From positions 1 through 64,000 of the forward strand of contig DATHWW010000016.1 of the NCBI GenBank assembly GCA_035460165.1: a stretch of 64,000 nt of DNA, in the 5' to 3' direction. Shown one piece after another: positions 50,523 through 59,232 of this stretch. The stretch comes from MM2 sp035460165. GTDB taxonomy: Bacteria; Pseudomonadota; Gammaproteobacteria; Burkholderiales; Methylophilaceae. The position numbers and the translations under genes are program-made. Each line of letters starts with the position of its first letter. Position 1 is the first letter of the stretch. Below the pieces are notes generated by a model, which had not been told where the DNA came from, ran no database searches, and saw nothing but the letters and a program-made list of their open reading frames with translations.

Positions 50523-51836
50523 ATGAAACCAATGAACGTAGGTCTGTTAGGCATCGGCACCGTCGGCGGCGGCACGTTTACCGTGCTTACCCGCAACGAG
50601 GAAGAAATCACCCGTCGCGCGGGGCGTCCTATCCATATCGTGAAGGTTGCGGATCGCAACCTGGCGCTTGCCAAGGAAGTAACCAAGGGCACGGTGGAAG
50701 TGACCGATGACGCGTTTAGCGTCGTGTCCGACCCCAACATCGATATCGTCGTCGAACTGATCGGCGGCACCACCATTGCCAAGGAGCTGGTGCTGAAGGC
50801 CATCGAAAACGGCAAGCACGTGGTGACCGCCAACAAGGCGCTGCTCGCGCACTACGGTACCGAAATTTTCGCCGCTGCGCAGAAGAAGGGCGTGATGATC
50901 GGGTTCGAAGCGGCGGTGGCCGGCGGCATCCCCATCATCAAGGCCGTACGCGAAGGCCTCAGCGCCAACCGAATCGAATGGATCGCCGGCATCATCAACG
51001 GCACCACCAATTTCATCCTCACCGAAATGCGCGAAAAAGGCCTGGACTTCGGCGACGTATTGAAAGAAGCGCAGCGTCTGGGTTATGCCGAAGCCGATCC
51101 GACGTTCGACGTCGAAGGCATCGATGCTGCGCACAAGCTGACGATACTTGCATCGATTGGCTTCGGCATTCCGATGCAGTTCGACAAGGCCTATACCGAA
51201 GGCATCACCAAGCTGACGCGGCAGGACATTGGCTATGCTGAGCAACTCGGCTATCGCGTCAAGCTACTGGGCATTACCAAGCGTACCGACAAGGGTGTGG
51301 AGTTGCGCGTGCACCCGACCCTGATCCCGGAAAAGCGCCTCATTGCCAATGTGAATGGCGCGATGAACGCTGTCGTGGTGAAGGGCGACGCAGTCGGCCC
51401 GACGTTGTACTACGGCGCTGGCGCTGGTGCGGAACCGACGGCCAGCGCAGTGGTAGCCGATCTGGTTGATGTCACCCGCATGCATACGGCTGACCCGCAG
51501 AATCGCGTGCCGCATCTGGCGTTCCAGCCGGATCAATTGTCCGACCTGCCCATCCTGCCGATGTCCGAAGTGCGTACCGCGTACTACCTGCGCTTGCGCG
51601 CGCAGGACAAGCCGGGCGTGCTGGCCGATGTGACGCGCATCCTGGGCGATCTGGAAATATCCATCGACGCGATGATCCAAAAGGAGCCGGAAGAGGGCGA
51701 GTCCGAAGCGGACATCATCCTGTTGACGCATATCACGGTCGAAAAGAATATCGACCAGGCGATCGCCAAAATTGAAGCGCTGCCAGCGATCACCGGCAAG
51801 ATCACGCGCATCCGCATGGAAGAACTCGGCAAATGA
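50523..51836 (+). CDS. hom: Homoserine dehydrogenase
   Basis: NAD(P)H-dependent reduction of aspartate semialdehyde to homoserine for threonine and methionine. ATG at 50523 (ATG 50535 is possible) gives 437 aa: Rossmann motif VGLLGIGTVGGGT, VTANKALLAHYG, the catalytic AGIINGTTNFILTEM region and LGYAEADPTFDVEGIDAAHKL. A C-terminal ACT domain (about 353-430: YYLRLRAQDKPGVLADVTRIL) implies threonine feedback. It overlaps thrC by 4 bp. Confidence 0.96.
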   Translation: MKPMNVGLLGIGTVGGGTFTVLTRNEEEITRRAGRPIHIVKVADRNLALAKEVTKGTVEVTDDAFSVVSDPNIDIVVELIGGTTIAKELVLKAIENGKHVVTANKALLAHYGTEIFAAAQKKGVMIGFEAAVAGGIPIIKAVREGLSANRIEWIAGIINGTTNFILTEMREKGLDFGDVLKEAQRLGYAEADPTFDVEGIDAAHKLTILASIGFGIPMQFDKAYTEGITKLTRQDIGYAEQLGYRVKLLGITKRTDKGVELRVHPTLIPEKRLIANVNGAMNAVVVKGDAVGPTLYYGAGAGAEPTASAVVADLVDVTRMHTADPQNRVPHLAFQPDQLSDLPILPMSEVRTAYYLRLRAQDKPGVLADVTRILGDLEISIDAMIQKEPEEGESEADIILLTHITVEKNIDQAIAKIEALPAITGKITRIRMEELGK

Positions 51837-53260
51837 AATACATCAGCACGCGCGGCAATTCGCCGGCGCAAACCTTCAGCGAAATCCTGCTGGGCGGCCT
51901 GGCGCCGGACGGCGGCCTTTACTTGCCGGAAGCCTACCCGCAGTTCAGCGAGACCGACCTCGCCGCGATGCGCGAGATGAATTATCGCGAGCTGGCCTTC
52001 ACCATACTGTCCCGTTTCGCGACCGACATCCCGGTGGAGGACCTGCGCAAGATTATCGACAAGACCTACACCGCCGAAGTTTATTGCCACGTGCGCGAGG
52101 GGCAGAACCCGGACGACATCACGCCGACACTGAAGCTGGAGGACGGCCTGTTCCTGCTGTCGCTGTCCAACGGACCGACGCTGGCGTTCAAGGACATGGC
52201 GATGCAGCTGCTGGGCAATCTGTTCGAGTATGTACTGGACAAGGCCGGACGCGAGATCAACATCCTCGGCGCGACTTCCGGCGACACCGGCTCCTCCGCC
52301 GAATATGCGATGCGCGGCAAGCATAATGTCCGCGTGTTCATGCTGTCGCCGCACAAGAAGATGAGCCGTTTCCAAACCGCGCAGATGTTCAGCCTGCAGG
52401 ATTCCAACATCTTCAATATCGCAGTCAAGGGCGTCTTCGATGACGCGCAGGACATCGTCAAGGCAGTCTCCAACGACCTCGCCTTCAAGGCGCAACACAA
52501 GATCGGCGCGGTCAATTCGATCAACTGGGGCCGCGTCGCGGCGCAGGTCGTGTATTACTTCAAGGGCTACTTCGCGGCAACGCGCAGCAACGACGAGCAG
52601 GCCAGTTTCGCCGTGCCGTCCGGTAACTTCGGCAACGTCTGCGCCGGCCACATCGCACGCATGATGGGCCTGCCGATCAAGCAGCTGGTTGTCGCCACCA
52701 ATGAAAATGATGTACTGGACGAGTTTTTCCGCACCGGTATTTACCGCCCGCGCAGCGCTGCCCAGACGTATCACACTAGCAGTCCGTCGATGGATATTTC
52801 CAAGGCATCCAACTTCGAGCGCTTTGTATTCGACCTCGTCGGCCGCGACGGCGCGAAAATGCGCGAGTTGTGGGGCAAGGTGGACCAGGGCGGCGCGTTC
52901 GACCTCAACGAGGGCGGTTATTTCGCCAGGATCGGCGACTACGGGTTTGTGTCCGGTTCCAGTAATCATGCCCATCGCATGAAGACGATCCGCTGGGTGA
53001 ACGAACAGTATGGCGTGACCATCGATACCCATACCGCCGACGGCCTGAAGGTGGCCGCTGCATTCCGCGAACTCGATGTGCCCATGGTGGTGCTGGAAAC
53101 CGCGCTGCCGGCCAAGTTCGAGGAAGCGATCCAGGAGGCGCTCGGCCATGCGCCGCAACGTCCGGAAGATTTGCAGGGACTGGAGGATCTGCCGCAGCGT
53201 TTTGAAGTGATGGATGCGGATGTCGATGCGATCAAGCGCTTTATCGTAGACCACACTTAA
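51833..53260 (+). CDS. thrC: Threonine synthase
   Basis: PLP enzyme converting O-phosphohomoserine to threonine. The 475-aa protein is the long class seen in gammaproteobacteria and yeast: MKYISTRGNSPAQTFSEILLGGLAPDGGLY, the PLP lysine in LAFKDMAMQLLGN, the phosphate loop ATSGDTGSSAEYAM and VPSGNFGNVCAGHIA. The ATGA overlap with hom indicates translational coupling. Confidence 0.96.
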   Translation: MKYISTRGNSPAQTFSEILLGGLAPDGGLYLPEAYPQFSETDLAAMREMNYRELAFTILSRFATDIPVEDLRKIIDKTYTAEVYCHVREGQNPDDITPTLKLEDGLFLLSLSNGPTLAFKDMAMQLLGNLFEYVLDKAGREINILGATSGDTGSSAEYAMRGKHNVRVFMLSPHKKMSRFQTAQMFSLQDSNIFNIAVKGVFDDAQDIVKAVSNDLAFKAQHKIGAVNSINWGRVAAQVVYYFKGYFAATRSNDEQASFAVPSGNFGNVCAGHIARMMGLPIKQLVVATNENDVLDEFFRTGIYRPRSAAQTYHTSSPSMDISKASNFERFVFDLVGRDGAKMRELWGKVDQGGAFDLNEGGYFARIGDYGFVSGSSNHAHRMKTIRWVNEQYGVTIDTHTADGLKVAAAFRELDVPMVVLETALPAKFEEAIQEALGHAPQRPEDLQGLEDLPQRFEVMDADVDAIKRFIVDHT

Positions 53261-53289
53261 CGTCGTTCCGGCGAAGCCGGTATCCAGTA
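53261..53289 (+). repeat. REP-like palindromic fragment
   Basis: CGTCGTTCCGGCGAAGCCGGTATCCAG directly after the thrC stop resembles the common proteobacterial REP (CGTCATTCCCGCGAAAGCGGG-AATCCAG type). The hairpin is CCGGC-GAA-GCCGG. It fills most of the 41-bp gap before thyA and may stabilise or terminate the upstream mRNA. Confidence 0.55.
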
Positions 53290-53301
53290 CAGGGGCAAGC
53301 A

Positions 53302-54096
53302 ATGAAGCAATACCAGGATCTGATGCGCCATGTCCTCGAACACGGCCACAAGAAAGAAGACCGTACCGGCACCGGCACATTGTCGGTATTCGGCTACCAG
53401 ATGCGGTTCAACCTGGCGGAAGGTTTCCCCCTGCTGACGACCAAGAAGGTCCATCTCAAGTCCATCATCCATGAGCTGCTGTGGTTCCTTCAGGGCAGCA
53501 CCAACATCCAGTACCTCAAGGATCACGGCGTTTCCATCTGGGACGAGTGGGCGGACGCGCAAGGCAATCTCGGCCCGGTATACGGCTATCAGTGGCGCAA
53601 CTGGCCCAGGCCGGACGGCACGCATATCGACCAGATTGCGCAGGTCGTAAATATGATCAAGAAGAATCCCGACTCGCGCCGTCTTATCGTCTCGGCCTGG
53701 AACGTGGCCGACGTTGACCAGATGAAGCTCCCACCGTGCCATGCGTTTTTTCAGTTTTACGTGGCCGACGGCAAGCTCTCCTGCCAGTTATACCAGCGCA
53801 GCGCGGATATCTTCCTCGGCGTGCCCTTCAATATCGCCTCCTACGCGCTGCTGACGATGATGGTGGCGCAGGTGTGCGGCCTCAAGCTCGGCGATTTCGT
53901 GCATACGCTGGGCGATGCACATATCTACCTGAACCATCTGGAGCAGACGCGCGAACAGTTGTCCCGCGAGCCGCGCGCGCTGCCGACGATGCGTATCAAT
54001 CCTGAAGTGCAGGATATCTTCGGCTTCAAATTCGAGGATTTCACGCTGGAAAACTACGATCCCCACCCCGCGATCAAGGCGCCGGTGGCGGTCTGA
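53302..54096 (+). CDS. thyA: Thymidylate synthase
   Basis: Methylates dUMP to dTMP using 5,10-methylene-THF. The 264-aa protein is E. coli-length, with RTGTGTLSVFGYQMRFNL, ELLWFLQGSTNI, the nucleophile Cys146 in LPPCHAFFQFYV, and YQRSADIFLGVPFNIASYALL. Its redox partner folA is at 59.2 kb and glyA at 13.2 kb. The 91-bp downstream gap before the convergent operon is GC-rich with a T8 run on the minus strand. Confidence 0.97.
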   Translation: MKQYQDLMRHVLEHGHKKEDRTGTGTLSVFGYQMRFNLAEGFPLLTTKKVHLKSIIHELLWFLQGSTNIQYLKDHGVSIWDEWADAQGNLGPVYGYQWRNWPRPDGTHIDQIAQVVNMIKKNPDSRRLIVSAWNVADVDQMKLPPCHAFFQFYVADGKLSCQLYQRSADIFLGVPFNIASYALLTMMVAQVCGLKLGDFVHTLGDAHIYLNHLEQTREQLSREPRALPTMRINPEVQDIFGFKFEDFTLENYDPHPAIKAPVAV

Positions 54097-54187
54097 TTAC
54101 GAAAGTAACAGGCAAAAAAAAGCGAACCGCCCGGGGTTGGAAGACGGCCCGCCTCGAAAAGGGGAGAGAATTGCTTAAAGAAGGTTA

Positions 54188-54793
54188 TCAGGCTGCGGTT
54201 ACTGCTCCGCTGATGACCCTGACGTAATCGCCAACGGCATATTCCGGTTGGGTCGGTTGATTGACGATACGCATGGTTCCATCGGTCATGCGCACCTTGA
54301 TTTCATAGATGGGTGCCTGTTTTTTCAATGGCTTGTTCATTGTATTTCCGTCATGGCCCAAAGCTGGCAGGCGGCTATCGGTAAGATAAGGCCGGACTTT
54401 TCCCTTGCCATGCTTGGAAGTGTTTTCGAGCGCACTATCGCTATCGGGCTTTGTATCCAGGTCGTCGTTCAATGAAATCCGGATCGACTCAACCACACCA
54501 CAAATGCCGCATGCTTGTTTGCTGTCAGCAGTGCTAGTCGGATTGGCGAAAGGGATGATGCGTAAATTATTGGTGTTTGCCGTCGCTGACTTACCGGAGC
54601 GGGCGGGATCGATAATCGTCGACCGGAATTGCACGCTGCTTTCCCTGTCGGCAGCGCCGCCGAGTGATTTCTGAGCGAATTCCATTTCCTGGGCATGCGC
54701 TACTCCGGACCAGGCAGTAGATGTCGCCATGCCAGTGACTAGCATTGCTCCATATAGCATGGAGCTCATTCTGTGCAGTCTATGCATCTTCAT
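54188..54793 (-). CDS. Exported SlyB/Pcp-like protein without glycine zipper
   Basis: A 201-aa protein with signal peptide (about 1-35, ending AHAQ) behind SD AAGGGAG. The region near residue 94 (CGICGVVESIRI) and the C-terminus (YEIKVRMTDGTMRIVNQPTQ, VGDYVRVISG) resemble the ends of SlyB/Pcp-type outer-membrane proteins, but the glycine-zipper 2TM segment that normally separates them is replaced by a polar stretch (residues about 105-160). Third gene of the predicted sigma-54/GlrR-controlled operon; envelope stress role is inferred. Confidence 0.6.
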   Translation of the reverse strand: MKMHRLHRMSSMLYGAMLVTGMATSTAWSGVAHAQEMEFAQKSLGGAADRESSVQFRSTIIDPARSGKSATANTNNLRIIPFANPTSTADSKQACGICGVVESIRISLNDDLDTKPDSDSALENTSKHGKGKVRPYLTDSRLPALGHDGNTMNKPLKKQAPIYEIKVRMTDGTMRIVNQPTQPEYAVGDYVRVISGAVTAA

Positions 54794-54835
54794 GATTTTC
54801 TCCCTTCTGTTGGATTACCAATGCTTCCGAGCTTT

Positions 54836-55069
54836 TTAATGAGTGCGTGTTGAGTGGGAAGCGATACTGTCGAAGTTTCTTAAATCGTGAAGTTCCAAAT
54901 TGGTAAGCCGTCCGCATGAAAGAGGCTGCTTCGGCGCGGTCTCCTGATGCTTGGCTGCAGGACCGGGCTGAAATGGATGGTTTTCGTACTCGGCCCAAAT
55001 GCTGCTATCAATATTTCCATTGTTGAGTTTCGTGCCTTGCTGCGGTGTCCATTTCGTCGATGTGCCCAT
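54836..55069 (-). CDS. Small hypothetical protein in GlrR-controlled operon
   Basis: Not recognised. A 77-aa polar protein (MGTSTKWTPQQGTKLNNG) rich in Asn, Pro, Gln and His, without signal peptide or membrane segment. It starts 2 bp after the stop of the EF-hand/BON gene, with AAAGG six bases upstream, so it is positioned as a genuine operon member. The 42-bp gap to the next gene carries that gene's SD. Confidence 0.45.
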   Translation of the reverse strand: MGTSTKWTPQQGTKLNNGNIDSSIWAEYENHPFQPGPAAKHQETAPKQPLSCGRLTNLELHDLRNFDSIASHSTRTH

Positions 55070-55071
55070 TT

Positions 55072-55590
55072 TTAACCTTTCACCACCAGACTGTTCTTGA
55101 CGGAAAGTACGCCGCGGACGCTGGATGCGATTTCCACAGCACGCCGTACTTGCGCTTCGGTGTCGACGAAGCCGCTCAAAATCACTTGACCATGATGTGT
55201 CTGCACTTTGATCGCTAGTGCTTTCATGCCTTCGTCCTTCAGTAGTTCTGCTTTGACCTTGGCCGTCACGGAACTATCATCGAGAAACGATTCAACGCGC
55301 GCCTGTTGCATACCACTCTTGAATTCGCTGTACTCTTCCGCGCTTAACGCGTCATTCTTGTCTGTGTCGGCCTTATCGAAATTCGGGCCGACGTCGTGAT
55401 CGCGCACGCTTTCACTGCGTGTGAGCTTGCCATCACTGTTTTTGTCCAGTTTCTTGAACTCGGAGTAGAGCGGCGTTTGCACTTGGTCCTCATCGGTGCC
55501 GAGGGCATATGCTGCTGTGGCTGCACTTGCACATGCGGCCGCAAAAAGCGTTGTCGCAAAATTCTGGAAGCCTAATGGATGTTTATTCAT
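55072..55590 (-). CDS. Periplasmic EF-hand and BON domain protein
   Basis: A 172-aa exported protein. ATG at 55590 is preferred to a TTG at 55608 because it begins a signal peptide (NKHPLGFQNFATTLFAAACAS). Two EF-hand-like calcium loops (DKNSDGKLTRSE and DTDKNDALSAEE, about 45-90) precede a BON domain (about 100-172: DDSSVTAKVKAELLKDEGM, VILSGFVDTEAQVRRAVEIA), as in OsmY-type proteins. It is directly behind a consensus sigma-54 promoter with two GlrR sites, so it is probably induced by envelope stress through GlrK-GlrR. Confidence 0.85.
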   Translation of the reverse strand: MNKHPLGFQNFATTLFAAACASAATAAYALGTDEDQVQTPLYSEFKKLDKNSDGKLTRSESVRDHDVGPNFDKADTDKNDALSAEEYSEFKSGMQQARVESFLDDSSVTAKVKAELLKDEGMKALAIKVQTHHGQVILSGFVDTEAQVRRAVEIASSVRGVLSVKNSLVVKG

Positions 55591-55628
55591 GTTTTTAACC
55601 TGATCCAATATTGGTTCAAGTAAACAAT

Positions 55629-55644
55629 TGCAAGCAGCGTGCCA
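55629..55644 (-). promoter_or_regulatory. Sigma-54 promoter of the EF-hand/BON operon
   Basis: The minus strand reads TGGCACGCTGCTTGCA, a full match to TGGCACG-N4-TTGCA. The predicted start at 55618 leaves a 28-nt leader before ATG 55590. Two GlrR-type sites lie 100 and 165 bp upstream. Confidence 0.9.
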
Positions 55645-55710
55645 AGTTTTGAATTTCTATTTAAAACAGAAACATATGAATGAAACGAATGCCCGGCGGG
55701 GAAGGGCAAG

Positions 55711-55728
55711 TGTCTCCGGACGGAGACA
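55711..55728. promoter_or_regulatory. GlrR enhancer site 1 (TGTC-N10-GACA)
   Basis: TGTC TCCGGACGGA GACA lies inside a longer perfect inverted repeat, AGTGTCTCC-GGAC-GGAGACACT (55709-55730). It matches exactly the TGTC-N10-GACA recognition sequence reported for enterobacterial GlrR. Its centre is at about -102 from the predicted sigma-54 start. Confidence 0.85.
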
Positions 55729-55774
55729 CTCATGGGATGGGTTTTCTAGTCTACTGAAAACAAAGGAATTTTGT

Positions 55775-55792
55775 TGTCTCCAGTAAGCGACA
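55775..55792. promoter_or_regulatory. GlrR enhancer site 2 (TGTC-N10-GACA)
   Basis: TGTC TCCAGTAAGC GACA has exact spacing and arms, flanked by TTG/CAA that extend the dyad. The centre is at about -166, 64 bp (about six helical turns) from site 1. It lies 3 bp after the glrR stop codon. Confidence 0.82.
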
Positions 55793-55795
55793 ACC

Positions 55796-57160
55796 TTATG
55801 GTTGCTCCTCATTTTTAAAGAGCGCCGGTGTCAATTGATGCCTGTCCAGCAATTTGTAGAACTCGGTGCGATTGCGCTGGGCCAGGCGCGCAGCTTGGGT
55901 CACATTCCCATTAGTGGCCTTAAGAAGCCGAGCCAGATAGTCGCGTTCGAAATTTCGTCGGGCCGTCTCGAAAGGAAGGATTCCGCCTACGTCATCGCGC
56001 AAGGCTTTTTGTACCAAGGTCGTGGGTATCAGTGGCGTCGTGCACAGCACAACAGTCTGTTCGACGATGTTCTGCAATTGGCGGACATTGCCGGGCCATG
56101 GGGCGCTGATCAACAGTTCCATGGCCTCGGGAGAAAATCCATTGACGGCTTTGTCGTATTTGCGGCTGATCGTCGTCAGAAAATGTCCCGCAAGCAGCGG
56201 GATATCCTCGCGCCTGGCGGACAAGGCGGGGATTTCCAACCCGACCACATTGATACGGTAGTACAAATCTTCGCGGAAACGGTTGGTTTTCATTTCCTCA
56301 GCGAGATCCCGATGGGTCGCGGAAATGATACGGACATTCACGGGAATGTTCGCGGTCGCCCCGACGGGCCGAACGGTCCTTTCCTGCAAGGCACGCAGAA
56401 GTTTGACCTGGAGTGTCAAAGGCATGTCGCCGATCTCGTCCAGGAACAGCGTGCCGCCTTCCGCAGATTGAAACAAGCCCTTGTGATCGCGCGTCGCGCC
56501 GGTAAAGGCACCCTTGGTATGGCCGAACAGTTCCGACTCGAGCAACGGTTCCGGTATCGCGCCGCAATTGATGGCAATGAATGGCTTGTCGCGTCGGGGG
56601 CTGGCGCGGTGGATGGCTTGAGCCAATAACTCCTTGCCGGTGCCGCTGTCGCCATGGATCAATACACTGGCGCCGCTCGCGGCGGCGAGCTTTGCCTGCT
56701 GCAGCATGGATTCGATGGTCGGACTGCGACTGATGAATTCACTGCGCCAATCGTCGCTGTCGCCGACTTGATTGCTGATCTCGGGTTGGGACAGGCGTAA
56801 CGCCGCAGCCACTTGGCGCAGCAATTCCTTGCTGTCGAACGGTTTGGTGAGGAAGCCGAAAACGCCGCGGCGCGTCGCTTCCACCGCATCCGGGATCGAG
56901 CCGTGCGCCGTGAGGATGATGACCGGCAGCCCGGGGTCGGTGCGATGCAGGGTATCGAACAAGGCAAGGCCATCCATGCCCGGCATGCGCAAGTCGGTGA
57001 TGACCAGTTGCGGTTTGCTGACCGAGAACAAGGCCAACGCTTCTTCGGCGCTGCCGGCCGTCTCGACTTGATAGCTCGCCGCCTGCAACCGCATGGAAAT
57101 GAGCCGTACGATGTCGGAGTCGTCGTCGACGATCAATATCTTGTGTGCGTTGTCGTTCAT
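55796..57160 (-). CDS. glrR: Sigma-54-dependent response regulator GlrR (QseF)
   Basis: NtrC-type regulator, 454 aa. Receiver domain with DDDSD and phospho-acceptor Asp56 (ITDLRMPG), AAA+ domain with Walker A GDSGTGKE and GAFTGA (in the FGHTKGAFTGAT stretch) that contacts sigma-54, and a Fis-type HTH (GNVTQAARLAQRNRTEFYKLL). Gene order kinase-lipoprotein-regulator with 4-bp overlaps is that of glrK-qseG-glrR. Two exact GlrR sites and a sigma-54 promoter follow the gene. In E. coli the target is the glmY sRNA; here an adjacent envelope operon. Confidence 0.92.
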   Translation of the reverse strand: MNDNAHKILIVDDDSDIVRLISMRLQAASYQVETAGSAEEALALFSVSKPQLVITDLRMPGMDGLALFDTLHRTDPGLPVIILTAHGSIPDAVEATRRGVFGFLTKPFDSKELLRQVAAALRLSQPEISNQVGDSDDWRSEFISRSPTIESMLQQAKLAAASGASVLIHGDSGTGKELLAQAIHRASPRRDKPFIAINCGAIPEPLLESELFGHTKGAFTGATRDHKGLFQSAEGGTLFLDEIGDMPLTLQVKLLRALQERTVRPVGATANIPVNVRIISATHRDLAEEMKTNRFREDLYYRINVVGLEIPALSARREDIPLLAGHFLTTISRKYDKAVNGFSPEAMELLISAPWPGNVRQLQNIVEQTVVLCTTPLIPTTLVQKALRDDVGGILPFETARRNFERDYLARLLKATNGNVTQAARLAQRNRTEFYKLLDRHQLTPALFKNEEQP

Positions 57161-57747
57161 TTGGGTTTTACCTGATCGCGATTTCTCAGCGCTCTCTCGA
57201 TGTTTTTCAATTCATCCAGTTTCTGTTGCAGACTGTCAGCCTTCAGCTGAAGTTCATCCGTCCTGGCTTGCAAGGCTTCCACACGTTTACGCTCGTCCGC
57301 GGCTTTCTGGCCGAGCTTCGCTGCATTCTCCTCCAATTTTTGCCGTTCGCTGACATATTCCTTTAATAGGGAGGATACCGCTTTGGTGTCCGGGTCTGCG
57401 TCATTGTCGCGCTGGATTTCGTCCAGCAATGCCAGCGCACGCGCGTTATCGCGCTGACGGCTGGCTGGCAAGGAAAGAACCAGTGCGGCCTTCATTCGAT
57501 TGGTCACATCCTGTTTGTTGTGGTTATACGCCTGCATCACGAGGGCATGCTCTTTGCGTTGCTCTTCTGCGGAAAGGGTGCCGTAGCGCAGGGCGTACGC
57601 CAGTATTTCATTATCGGCACGGACGACGATGACAGATGTGGGCGCGGAGACGGGCGCAGGCGTGTGGCTGCTTTTGGGTTGAACGGGTGCGCACCCCGCC
57701 GCCAAAAACATACCGCAAAGAATGGGCCAGATAAATGTAGGTTTCAT
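57157..57747 (-). CDS. qseG: QseG-like lipoprotein
   Basis: ATG at 57747 (overlapping the kinase stop as ATGA) gives a 196-aa lipoprotein with lipobox FLAAGC near residue 18. The mature part is helical: a TPR-like stretch (ALRYGTLSAEEQRKEHALVM, ALALLDEIQRD) and a C-terminal coiled coil (about 128-190). In enterobacteria the outer-membrane lipoprotein QseG activates the GlrK kinase. Position between kinase and regulator supports the same role. Confidence 0.8.
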   Translation of the reverse strand: MKPTFIWPILCGMFLAAGCAPVQPKSSHTPAPVSAPTSVIVVRADNEILAYALRYGTLSAEEQRKEHALVMQAYNHNKQDVTNRMKAALVLSLPASRQRDNARALALLDEIQRDNDADPDTKAVSSLLKEYVSERQKLEENAAKLGQKAADERKRVEALQARTDELQLKADSLQQKLDELKNIERALRNRDQVKPK

Positions 57748-59192
57748 GTTGTTGCTGCCTGTTGCAAGAATGGGAGGAGGGCTCGGAAACAAGCCCCTTT
57801 TTCGGATGGCATCAAAATGATCTTGCCGCCATGGGCTTCGACATATTCGTGAGCGATCGATAAGCCGAGGCCGCTGCCGCTGACATGGCTGTCGACATTG
57901 CCGCTGCCACGGTAAAAAGGCTCGAAAAGGCGATCGCGGTCTGTCGGAGAAATGCCCGGACCGCTGTCGGAAACTTCAATCAGGGCTTGATCCTGTTCAC
58001 GCGCCAGGCGCACGGTAATGCTGCCACCGCGGGGAGTGTACTTGATGGCATTGGAAATCAGGTTGTCGATCACCGTCAGTAATTGCTCGCGATCACCCTC
58101 TAGCGAAAGATCGGTCAGCGCCAGCAGAATCTTGAGCTGTTTGGTGTCTATGGTCAGCGTGTATGAGGCAATGGCTTCTTCGATCAGCGGTTTAAGGCCG
58201 ATGCGCTCCAATTGGAGCACGGGTTTCTGAAACTGTACTGCGGTGTAATACAGCAGGTTTTCTATCATCTTTTGCAACCGCAGGCTGTTCTCGTGAAGAA
58301 TGGCTGCGATTTCGCGCTGCTGGGGCGACAGCATGCCGCCTACTTCTTCGGTCAATAATTCGCTGCCTTCACGGATGGAGGTCAGTGGTGTTTTCAGTTC
58401 ATGGGAAACGTTGCGCAGAAAGCGCTTTTTTTGCTCTTCGAGGTCGAACAATTGGACTCGCAGCCATTCCAAACGTTCGCCCAGTCTGCGTAGATCGCGC
58501 GGGCCGTCGATGGCGATCGGATCGCTGTACTCTCCCCGGCCGAGCTTGCGGATGGCGACATCCATGCGCCGTATCGGCCGCGTCAAGAGAAACGTGATCG
58601 CGACAGCGACCAGCAAGGCTATCGGAATCAGCGGCAGCGTCTGCCAGAGCAACATGTGCTGGGCGCGCTCAGCCGTGGCGACGAGCAGGGTGGACTCGCG
58701 GTCGATGAGCTGGTTATTGGCATTCAAGATCGACTTCGCCAGTTCGGAGAGATGAAAGAACTCGGTCACGATGGTCTGCATGTCATTTTGTGCATTTCCG
58801 CTCATCACATTGTTGAAGAGCGAAGTTTCACGCCGGCTAAGCTCATCCAGCTGGCTCCTGAGCGCTTTGTCCAGCGGCAGCTTCGAAAGCTCCGCAACGG
58901 TCGCGACGAATTTCTGGTGTGCGCCGCGAAAACTTTCCAGCAGGGCTTCATCGCCGAGCACCAGGTATTGCCGGGTGCCGCGTTCGATGATCGTCAATTG
59001 CTCGGTCAATATCCGGCTGGCGCGCGTTGCCTCCACCGCGCGGTGCACGGTCTTGTGGCTCTGATCGGCAAGACGGTCCAGGTACAGCGCGGCGTTGGCG
59101 AAGGCGAACAGCAGCGGCAGTATCGTCAGCACGAAACCGATGGAGAGTAGCTTGAGAAAAGAATTGGGATAGAAAACTCGTAAGCGCTTCAT
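57744..59192 (-). CDS. glrK: Sensor histidine kinase GlrK (QseE)
   Basis: Membrane sensor kinase, 482 aa. Two membrane helices (about 13-35 and 180-202) flank a helical periplasmic domain. HAMP (about 203-255), HisKA with SHELKTPLTSIREGSELL, and HATPase_c with NLISNAIKYTPRGG and GSGLGLSIAHEYVEAHGG follow. The pattern fits QseE/GlrK of the adjacent system. A short divergent gap (40 bp) separates it from folA; TATAAT at about 59210 could serve folA. Confidence 0.9.
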   Translation of the reverse strand: MKRLRVFYPNSFLKLLSIGFVLTILPLLFAFANAALYLDRLADQSHKTVHRAVEATRASRILTEQLTIIERGTRQYLVLGDEALLESFRGAHQKFVATVAELSKLPLDKALRSQLDELSRRETSLFNNVMSGNAQNDMQTIVTEFFHLSELAKSILNANNQLIDRESTLLVATAERAQHMLLWQTLPLIPIALLVAVAITFLLTRPIRRMDVAIRKLGRGEYSDPIAIDGPRDLRRLGERLEWLRVQLFDLEEQKKRFLRNVSHELKTPLTSIREGSELLTEEVGGMLSPQQREIAAILHENSLRLQKMIENLLYYTAVQFQKPVLQLERIGLKPLIEEAIASYTLTIDTKQLKILLALTDLSLEGDREQLLTVIDNLISNAIKYTPRGGSITVRLAREQDQALIEVSDSGPGISPTDRDRLFEPFYRGSGNVDSHVSGSGLGLSIAHEYVEAHGGKIILMPSEKGACFRALLPFLQQAATT

Positions 59193-59232
59193 TGTGGGTG
59201 TCGGGAGCTTATAATTTCAGGCATTCCTATTG

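Noticed and set aside
54097..54187. Terminator between thyA and the convergent operon
   Set aside because: A T8 run exists on the minus strand, but the preceding GC-rich sequence gives only a 4-bp stem.
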